Part shown: one piece after another, positions 6,528 through 7,455 of the stretch
Position numbering within the stretch: position 1 is the stretch's first letter
Layout of the letters: the number at the start of each line of letters is the position of its first letter
Assembly (NCBI GenBank): GCA_903889795.1
Contig: CAISYW010000130.1
Location: 1 to 7,455, forward strand
DNA from: an uncultured Chlamydiae bacterium
GTDB lineage: Bacteria; Chlamydiota; Chlamydiia; Chlamydiales; SM23-39
DNA length: 7,455 nt
Direction of reading: 5' to 3'
Notes under the pieces: generated by a model
Told to the model about the DNA's origin: nothing
The model's database searches: none
What the model saw: only the letters and a program-made list of their open reading frames with translations
Position numbers and translations under genes: made by a program

Positions 6528-6556
6528 CTCTTGATCAAATTTGCTCAACGCGATAG
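6524..6556 (+). other. Micro-ORF of 10 codons with ribosome site (MTLDQICSTR)
   Basis: AGAGGA at 6515-6520 precedes the ATG at 6524 by three bases, a better ribosome site than the ferredoxin itself has. The frame ends in TAG at 6554-6556, 31 bp before the ferredoxin ATG. It could be a leader peptide, the remnant start of a lost gene, or coincidence. Confidence 0.25.
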
Positions 6557-6559
6557 ATT
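6531..6559 (+). promoter_or_regulatory. Weak candidate promoter of the ferredoxin operon
   Basis: TTGATC (6531-6536) and TAGATT (6554-6559) are 17 bp apart, each matching 4 of 6 consensus bases. A start near 6566 would leave a leader of about 22 nt containing the GGTTCA/TGAACC inverted repeat (6563-6568 and 6581-6586) that abuts the ferredoxin ATG. Confidence 0.25.
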
Positions 6560-6587
6560 ATTGGTTCACAATTGAGATTTTGAACCT

Positions 6588-6851
6588 ATGGCGAAGTTAA
6601 TTTTTGAAAATACAGATGACGAAATCGATCTTCCGGACGGATCATCAATTACTGAAGCTTGCGAAGAGGCGGGAATTCCCATTGCCTGTGCGGAAGGTGT
6701 TTGCGGCACTTGCGTCATCGAAGTGACAAAGGGCATGGAAAATCTATCAGAATTCAGCCAGGCCGAAGCAGACTTTCTCGGAGAACTTGGCAGCGAACGC
6801 CTCGCCTGCCAATGCAAAATCAAGCGCGGAACGGTAAAAATCAAATTTTAA
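6588..6851 (+). CDS. [2Fe-2S] ferredoxin
   Basis: A small soluble electron carrier of the plant/adrenodoxin-like beta-grasp fold, 87 aa, normal for the family. The cluster ligands are visible as Cys34, Cys39, Cys42 (CAEGVCGTC) and Cys74 (RLACQCKI), the C-X4-C-X2-C-X31-C pattern. Two further cysteines (25 and 76) are unlikely to be ligands. The first residues MAKLIFENTDDEIDLPDGSSI are a typical start strand, which supports the ATG at 6588 despite no obvious Shine-Dalgarno sequence. The 3' neighbour begins 12 bp after the stop codon and is an Fe-S assembly-like protein, so the two are probably one transcript. In the cell it could supply electrons for Fe-S cluster assembly or for a reductase; its partner cannot be read from the sequence. 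Confidence 0.93.
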   Translation: MAKLIFENTDDEIDLPDGSSITEACEEAGIPIACAEGVCGTCVIEVTKGMENLSEFSQAEADFLGELGSERLACQCKIKRGTVKIKF

Positions 6852-6852
6852 C

Positions 6853-6859
6853 GAGAGGA
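6853..6859 (+). promoter_or_regulatory. Shine-Dalgarno that selects a TTG start
   Basis: GAGAGGA lies four bases before the TTG at 6864. The next in-frame ATG (6888) has no ribosome site and falls at the beginning of the DUF1858-like domain, so the TTG start is preferred. Confidence 0.75.
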
Positions 6860-6863
6860 TCCT

Positions 6864-7427
6864 TTGAAAGAGCCCATTCATCGTCAAATGACTATTGAAG
6901 AAATTTTTCGACGTTTTCCTAACAAAAGCCAGCAACTTACGGCAGAATTGGCTCAGGCAGGCCTTCATTGCGCCGGATGCTCGGCATCGGCTTGGGAGAC
7001 GCTGGAAGCCGGTATGGCAGGCCATGGAATGAACGATTCTGAAATCACAGCCCTTTTGGAACGTCTCAATCATGTTCTGGACGATTCTGAAGACAACTCG
7101 ACGATCCGTTTGACAGAAAAAGCGGCTCAAAAATTTCGTGAACTTCTGGCCGAAGAAAACAAATCAGGCTGGTCTTTACGCTTCGGTGTCAACCCGTCTA
7201 GCTGCTGCGGTGGTGAAAATTTTCTTGATTACTCGCAAAAAGCTCGAGCAGACGACACAGTATTTGAGTATCATGGAATTCAGATCCATGTCAACCAAAA
7301 ATCAGCTCCTCAGCTGCTTGGAACAATTATCGACTATGTCGAGGGAAAACATGGCGCCGGTTTCAAAATCTCGGCTCCCCCATGCGGCGGTTGTTGCAAT
7401 GGCCATTCCAATAAATGTTGTTCTTAA
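6864..7427 (+). CDS. DUF1858-HesB/IscA-like fusion protein, probable Fe-S cluster assembly factor
   Basis: A 187-aa protein in two parts. Residues about 9-69 match the DUF1858 pattern (MTIEEIFRRFP, then GLHCAGCSASAWETL with Cys36 and Cys39, then a GHGM turn and a final LN), a small helical module often linked to redox or Fe-S proteins. Residues about 80-171 look like the HesB/IscA A-type carrier fold (IRLTEKAAQKFRELL, LRFGVNPSSCCGG, DDTVFEYHGIQIHV). The first carrier cysteine aligns with Cys114, here doubled as CC. The canonical C-terminal CGC is replaced by CGGCC (174-178) plus a terminal CC (185-186). A-type carriers pass Fe-S clusters to apoproteins in the cytosol. The TTG start is chosen from the GAGAGGA site. 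It is coupled to the ferredoxin by a 12-bp gap. The family call is fairly sure; whether the altered Cys set still carries a cluster is open. Confidence 0.82.
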   Translation: MKEPIHRQMTIEEIFRRFPNKSQQLTAELAQAGLHCAGCSASAWETLEAGMAGHGMNDSEITALLERLNHVLDDSEDNSTIRLTEKAAQKFRELLAEENKSGWSLRFGVNPSSCCGGENFLDYSQKARADDTVFEYHGIQIHVNQKSAPQLLGTIIDYVEGKHGAGFKISAPPCGGCCNGHSNKCCS

Positions 7428-7455
7428 TCGATTTTTTAGCTAAAAGTATTGCGCC

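Larger units (their letters stand above)
6237..6587. other. AT-rich divergent intergenic control region
   Basis: This 351-bp spacer separates the minus-strand 541-aa gene from the plus-strand ferredoxin operon. A hand count over 6241-6540 gives 73 G+C in 300 (about 24%), far below the flanking genes. It holds the ribosome site and a possible promoter of the 541-aa gene, two imperfect direct repeats, two TTACCG copies (6274-6279 and 6289-6294), and two micro-ORFs near the ferredoxin. I see no tRNA or long conserved gene remnant. Confidence 0.75.

Noticed and set aside
7434..7445. TTTTAGCTAAAA palindrome after the HesB-like gene
   Set aside because: No loop, no GC stem and no following T-run on the plus strand, so it is not a credible intrinsic terminator.
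1..7455. CRISPR array, tRNA or rRNA
   Set aside because: No regularly spaced repeats with unique spacers, and no cloverleaf or rRNA-like sequence was seen on either strand.

Overview
The window looks like chromosome of an obligate intracellular bacterium, most plausibly an environmental chlamydia (Parachlamydiales type). This rests on moderate GC in the housekeeping genes (about 45% in a hand-counted stretch), very AT-rich spacers, a plant/fungal-type plasma-membrane H+-ATPase, a chromosome-dimer recombinase, and two unrecognised genes that look like secreted or membrane effector candidates. No marker gene fixes the taxonomy, so this is inference.

Layout. (1) Positions 1-2129 (+) hold the 3' four-fifths or so of a P3A-type proton-pumping P-type ATPase; its start lies left of the window. 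(2) Positions 2130-2292 are a full-length imperfect palindrome with perfect 22-bp terminal inverted repeats, flanked by TAA (or CTAA) direct repeats. It looks like a miniature, non-autonomous transposable element and sits exactly between two convergent stop codons. (3) Positions 2292-3179 (-) encode a tyrosine recombinase, XerD by best judgement, with all catalytic residues. (4) Positions 3273-4373 (-) encode an unrecognised 366-aa protein with an acidic/proline-rich centre built from a degenerate 20-24-bp repeat and containing an Ena/VASP (EVH1)-ligand-like sequence, DLPPPPDD. (5) A factor-independent terminator at 4519-4553 (-) ends the next gene, 4611-6236 (-). That gene encodes an unrecognised 541-aa, Lys/Ala-rich, largely helical and partly coiled-coil protein with a C-terminal hydrophobic region. 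(6) Positions 6237-6587 form an AT-rich (about 24% GC) divergent control region with imperfect direct repeats and two overlapping micro-ORFs. (7) Positions 6588-7427 (+) form a two-gene iron-sulfur operon: a [2Fe-2S] ferredoxin, then a DUF1858-HesB/IscA-like fusion protein with a Cys-rich tail.

How the parts fit. The ATPase and XerD are ordinary housekeeping functions on convergent strands. Joining the two flanks of the palindrome restores a site where the two genes overlap by their stop codons, so the insertion appears to have left both proteins intact. The two unknown minus-strand genes are separately expressed: a terminator lies between them. The 366-aa gene could run on into xerD, because no terminator is visible in the 93-bp gap. 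The ferredoxin and the HesB-like protein are 12 bp apart and presumably act together in Fe-S cluster assembly or electron delivery. The best candidates for new biology are the DUF1858-HesB fusion, the EVH1-motif protein and the stop-codon-neutral palindromic element.
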